Below, piece by piece: positions 29,524-32,039 of a stretch of 32,039 nucleotides of DNA; the stretch's first letter is position 1; each line of letters begins with the position of its first letter. The DNA is taken from the IMG/VR virus record IMGVR_UViG_3300028384_000023, positions 1-32,039 of that record, one strand, 5' to 3'. This DNA comes from a virus. The notes beneath the pieces were generated by a model, which was not told where the DNA came from, ran no database searches, and saw only the letters and a program-made list of their open reading frames with translations. A program made the translations under genes and the position numbers.

Positions 29524-30573
29524 TTATGCGATTGCCAAATATATGTATGTACTTCCATTAACGTTGGTATTTCCACCCGCTTGGGCCACACTAAATCCAT
29601 TTGACGTAAATGCAGTTGGGCCAAACGCACTTTCGTCCGATTCTGTTCCATTGCTTAAATTTGCAAATACATTAATTCCCGCACCCCTTACAGAATCCGA
29701 AACAACCCAAGAATTTGAATTTCCCCCGGTGGCGCGTTTAATAATTACAAACCTTGGTTGAAATCCCACATTGATTGTTTGTGAACTTCCCGAACCATTA
29801 TATGAATCAATCTTTTGATATCCATCCACGTTGTGGAACGCATAAACAAGATAGTCCGCTCCTGAACTGTTTACATTATTAACTGAACTACTTCCCGCAC
29901 CAAAACCTAAAGTCGTACTTGTTGCTTTATTTGTCCCCAATATACCATTATTTCCACCACTTGTTCCATCTGCACCTGCGTTTGTTAAATTTAAAAATAA
30001 CTTTTTATCTGTTGGTACATGATAAACACCCCACAATGGATCATTACCATCATTATTAATATCTTTGTGAATATATAAATCAGGTGTTTGGTTAAGTCCG
30101 TGACCAAAAGTGGATGAACTATTACCATCTCCTGTGTATTTTATGATGCTAAATCCAGCGTCCGTGTTCGCCGAAACTTGGGACGTAATTGAACCGTCGG
30201 TGTTCGATACGGCAGTCCCGCCGGCCTTCCAACTATACGAAACAAAATTAAATCCACCATACGAATTTCCCCAGTTTCCACCGATAGTGTATCCGTCGGA
30301 ATTAAATGAAGTGACACCCGCCGCGTCAGTTGCTTGTGCCGCCGTTAAATCCGAATAGATTTCTTTTGTTGTACCACGAACTGAATCAACTAACCTTCTT
30401 GATGTTGCAGTTGATGCGTTTCTCGGAAAAGTCCAAATAAAATCCGGTTGGAACGCCATTCCAGTAATCGAATGCGCACTTGTACCGGCCGGATCTGTGT
30501 ATGTTGCAATATGAAAATGTTCCGAAGGTGTTATGTCACCGGCTTGTTCAAAAAACTTTTTTTTGTTTGACAT
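29524..30573 (-). CDS. Tail fibre protein (DUF7483-like repeats)
   Basis: This 349-residue protein begins MSNKKKFFEQAGDITPSEHF. It contains FQPDFIWTFPRNAS...RLVDSVRGTTKEIYSDL, an SFNSDGYTIGGNWGNSYGGF segment, a second FGHGLNQTPDLYIHKD block, and a third FQPRFVIIKRATGGNSNSWV...DSVRGAG. It ends AFTSNGFSVAQAGGNTN. The repeated pattern P-(D/R)-F/L-x-(W/I)...DSVRG...F-x-S-x-G-(Y/F) is the DUF7483-type fibre fold common in marine phages. It is likely a trimeric fibre for host binding. Its start is 1 base after the stop of the gene at 30575. Confidence 0.82.
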   Translation of the reverse strand: MSNKKKFFEQAGDITPSEHFHIATYTDPAGTSAHSITGMAFQPDFIWTFPRNASTATSRRLVDSVRGTTKEIYSDLTAAQATDAAGVTSFNSDGYTIGGNWGNSYGGFNFVSYSWKAGGTAVSNTDGSITSQVSANTDAGFSIIKYTGDGNSSSTFGHGLNQTPDLYIHKDINNDGNDPLWGVYHVPTDKKLFLNLTNAGADGTSGGNNGILGTNKATSTTLGFGAGSSSVNNVNSSGADYLVYAFHNVDGYQKIDSYNGSGSSQTINVGFQPRFVIIKRATGGNSNSWVVSDSVRGAGINVFANLSNGTESDESAFGPTAFTSNGFSVAQAGGNTNVNGSTYIYLAIA

Positions 30574-30574
30574 A

Positions 30575-31045
30575 TTATATCATTAATGACGGCAAATCGT
30601 AATTTGCCACGGCACTTTTTGTTGTTTTTGCATTGATGCTTGATTCGTGTGTCGCGCAATCTGTTCTTAATTGGTCGCGTTCGGTTTGAACATCACTTGG
30701 AATTGCCGTTCCTTTTTCTGATTTACGGGTCACATACCAATCAGTTTCGGCCAACTTATAATTGTAAATTGATTTTAATTGTGCAATTTTTGCGGTTTTC
30801 ATTTGTGCGACCGTTTGTGAAAACGTTTTTGAATTTACCGGGTATGTAAATTGATTGTTTGCGGAATCAAAATAAATGTCGCCCAATTCTTGGGTGTTTG
30901 AATTATATGTCGGTGTCACGACATCATAAAACCCATGTGATTCCAAATCGGAATCCGATAAATATTGGAAACCAATTATGTTGTTGTAACTTTTGGGAAC
31001 TTGATCGTATGTCTTGATTGTTCCATTAAAATCTTTTGCCTTCAT
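30575..31045 (-). CDS. Fibre-associated protein with DUF4376-like C-terminus
   Basis: This 156-residue protein starts MKAKDFNGTIKTYDQVPKSY. Its C-terminal half contains QLKSIYNYKLAETDWYVTRK, SEKGTAIPSDVQTERDQLR and a closing ANYDLPSLMI. The L-x-x-TDW-x-V-x-R-x-x-E...IP-x-x-V-x-x-x-R-x-x-LR pattern is frequent in proteins encoded with tail fibres and resembles DUF4376/fibre-chaperone C-terminal regions. It could be a fibre assembly chaperone or a structural collar between two fibre genes. The spacing (3 bases before, 1 base after) shows tight co-translation. Confidence 0.72.
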   Translation of the reverse strand: MKAKDFNGTIKTYDQVPKSYNNIIGFQYLSDSDLESHGFYDVVTPTYNSNTQELGDIYFDSANNQFTYPVNSKTFSQTVAQMKTAKIAQLKSIYNYKLAETDWYVTRKSEKGTAIPSDVQTERDQLRTDCATHESSINAKTTKSAVANYDLPSLMI

Positions 31046-31048
31046 ATT

Positions 31049-31486
31049 TTATGGTGTTGTGTCGGATGTAAATGTTGCAACTGAATAATTATAAATTGCG
31101 GCGGAATCAATATCGTCGACACACAAAACTTGAATGTGATTGTCCGACGCGCCGTCGTAATCGTTTGATCCTACTTTGTTAAAAGTTTCGGTTGTGTCGT
31201 CACTTGTAAATGTGATTGTTTGTGATCCCGAAACAATGATATCAATCATTTGCCCCGCCCGCATATTTTGAATGTTGAATGTCGTTGCCCCAGTCAAATC
31301 TGAAGTCAATCGAAAAACATCATTTGCGGATGCGTCCAAGTTAATTGTCCCGGTCGTGGCGGTGATTGTTGATTCACCACCATACAATTCATTGAAATTG
31401 TCATTTACTTTATCAAAAGAATCACGAATTGTGTCGCCCGTTCCGTCGTTTGCCGTGCTTCCAATGCCAATTGCTTGTTTTGCCAT
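31049..31486 (-). CDS. Fibre protein, shorter paralogue of 28957-29520
   Basis: This 145-residue protein starts MAKQAIGIGSTANDGTGDTI, then RDSFDKVNDNFNELYGG, the same fibre-docking pattern as the protein at 28957-29520. The rest, with DLTGATTFNIQNMRAGQMID, ETFNKVGSNDYDGASDNH, IQVLCVDDIDSAAIYNYSVA, aligns with that paralogue. This copy lacks the extra middle segment. It probably forms a short virion-attached fibre or decoration. It is the second gene after the connector, joined by a 12-base gap to the 55-residue gene upstream. Confidence 0.8.
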   Translation of the reverse strand: MAKQAIGIGSTANDGTGDTIRDSFDKVNDNFNELYGGESTITATTGTINLDASANDVFRLTSDLTGATTFNIQNMRAGQMIDIIVSGSQTITFTSDDTTETFNKVGSNDYDGASDNHIQVLCVDDIDSAAIYNYSVATFTSDTTP

Positions 31487-31498
31487 TTTTTATTTTTT

Positions 31499-31666
31499 TT
31501 AATATTCCGTTGCGTCTGCCTTGAATTCAGTTGAATCTGCCGTAACTAATGTTGTCGATGCTAAAAACAACGACCCGTCGGCGTCAAATGGATATATTGA
31601 ACCCCAACCATTTGTTTCGTTCGTATTACCGAACCAAGACACCGCATATATTGAACCGAATCCCAT
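31499..31666 (-). CDS. Short TAD-repeat protein (55 aa), fibre module
   Basis: An ATG at 31666, preceded by TTATTATTTAAATA, opens a frame to the TAA at 31499. The product begins MGFGSIYAVSWFGNTNETNG, then WGSIYPFDADGSLFLAS, and ends with a T-A-D-S-T-x-F-K-A-D-A-T repeat. The MGFGSIYAVSWFG...WGxIYPxDADGS pattern is familiar from short structural proteins of marine phages. The two short TAD-like repeats suggest a small beta-solenoid or spacer. It opens the fibre module after the connector gene. Confidence 0.72.
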   Translation of the reverse strand: MGFGSIYAVSWFGNTNETNGWGSIYPFDADGSLFLASTTLVTADSTEFKADATEY

Positions 31667-31760
31667 TATTTAAATAATAATTTTTTTGTCTTATTGTTAT
31701 ATAACGCCGTCAAATATGTTTGCAATTTTCGAACGTTTTTTTGTTTTGGTTTATAGGTTT

Positions 31761-32039
31761 TTACAACACCCATCCTTCATAGTTTTGTCCATATAACGGT
31801 TTGACATCTTCATTGTTGTTGGTGTAATATTCGGGAAACTTGGAAGGGGCGTGAAAATTTAAAAAATCAGTTAAACGGTCAACATAAAATTGCATGATGT
31901 CGCGTTCTTTTTCGACTAAATAATCCACTTCGTTTTTCGACGCCGTTTCGCCGTTTTCCGTTGTGTGTTTGAATATTCCCTTGTTGCCAATAGTAAACGC
32001 CGCAAATGGCAAATATTGCACCATGGCGGCATGAATCAA
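31761..32039 (-). CDS. Head completion/connector protein, C-terminal part (DUF6712-like), cut by window edge
   Basis: The frame enters from the right edge with a codon boundary at 32039 (the first codon is an internal TTG, not a start) and ends at 31761 after 92 residues. It contains HAAMVQYLPFAAFTIGNKGI, HTTENGETASKNEVDYLVEK and a helix with FYVDRLTDFLNFHAPSKFPE. These fit the second half of DUF6712-like connectors (the NKGI...ENxE...RLxDFL pattern). Together with the N-terminal 60 residues at 1-180 it would make about 152 residues in one frame. From memory of the family I would expect some 10-20 more residues at the join, so a few tens of bases may be missing. Confidence 0.8.
   Translation of the reverse strand: MIHAAMVQYLPFAAFTIGNKGIFKHTTENGETASKNEVDYLVEKERDIMQFYVDRLTDFLNFHAPSKFPEYYTNNNEDVKPLYGQNYEGWVL

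Noticed and set aside
31667-31760. A possible -35/-10 type promoter (TTGCAA, 16 bases, TATATA) in the gap before the fibre module.
   Set aside because: The gap is very AT-rich, so such a match is expected by chance, and the Bacteroidota consensus TTTG/TAnnTTTG is not present. Left as unassigned non-coding sequence.

Overview
The window is a densely packed tailed-phage genome with every credible gene on the minus strand, so transcription runs from high to low coordinates. It is AT-rich and starts lack Shine-Dalgarno sequences, often carrying a TTATTATTA-like leader instead. Several proteins belong to families I know mainly from phages of Bacteroidota: a DUF3127 OB-fold protein, a DUF6712-type connector, and the small basic KKRPGVHAK protein. 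A TTTG-N19-TAnnTTTR promoter-like site also fits that phylum. The fibre genes (glycine-rich adhesin, DUF7483-like repeats, MAHFAKID-type protein) are typical of marine phages. I infer a siphovirus of a marine flavobacterium. I see no integrase, repressor, DNA polymerase or tRNA gene.

Layout in the direction of transcription. From 32039 to 27784 there is the end of a head-completion/connector gene and then a fibre/adhesin module. From 27779 to 26269 there is a lysis cassette: several small membrane proteins, an M15-type endolysin and a 3TM-type holin. From 26269 to 19312 there is DNA metabolism and regulation: a NinG-like nuclease, an SSB-like DUF3127 protein, a RecA/DnaB-type ATPase, a sigma-like factor, a RecE/YqaJ-like exonuclease, a stand-alone DnaA domain IV protein, a PD-(D/E)XK-like protein and a cytosine-5 DNA methyltransferase. 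From 19282 to 17836 there are the small and large terminase genes. From 17781 to 17134 there are three small unknown genes. From 17042 to 7306 lies the tail module: a chaperone-like protein with an out-of-frame extension, tail terminator-like and HK97 gp10-like proteins, three large tail proteins and the tape measure. From 7276 to 1 lies the head module: a mosaic prohead protease, scaffold, decoration-like proteins, major capsid, probable tail tube, portal and connector.

The gene cut at position 1 (N-terminal half, reading 180 to 1) and the gene cut at 32039 (C-terminal half, reading 32039 to 31761) look like two halves of one DUF6712-like connector gene. They are in the same frame across the join. 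The window is therefore probably almost the whole of a circularly permuted or circular genome of about 32 kb, opened inside this gene, perhaps lacking a few tens of bases.

Genes are mostly joined by ATGA or TAATG overlaps, which suggests translational coupling. Five strong hairpins with U-tracts divide the minus-strand transcript: after the NinG-like gene, after the SSB-like gene, before the tail module, after the capsid gene and after the tail-tube-like gene. No stretch over 300 bases lacks a gene; the longest non-coding gaps are under about 100 bases.
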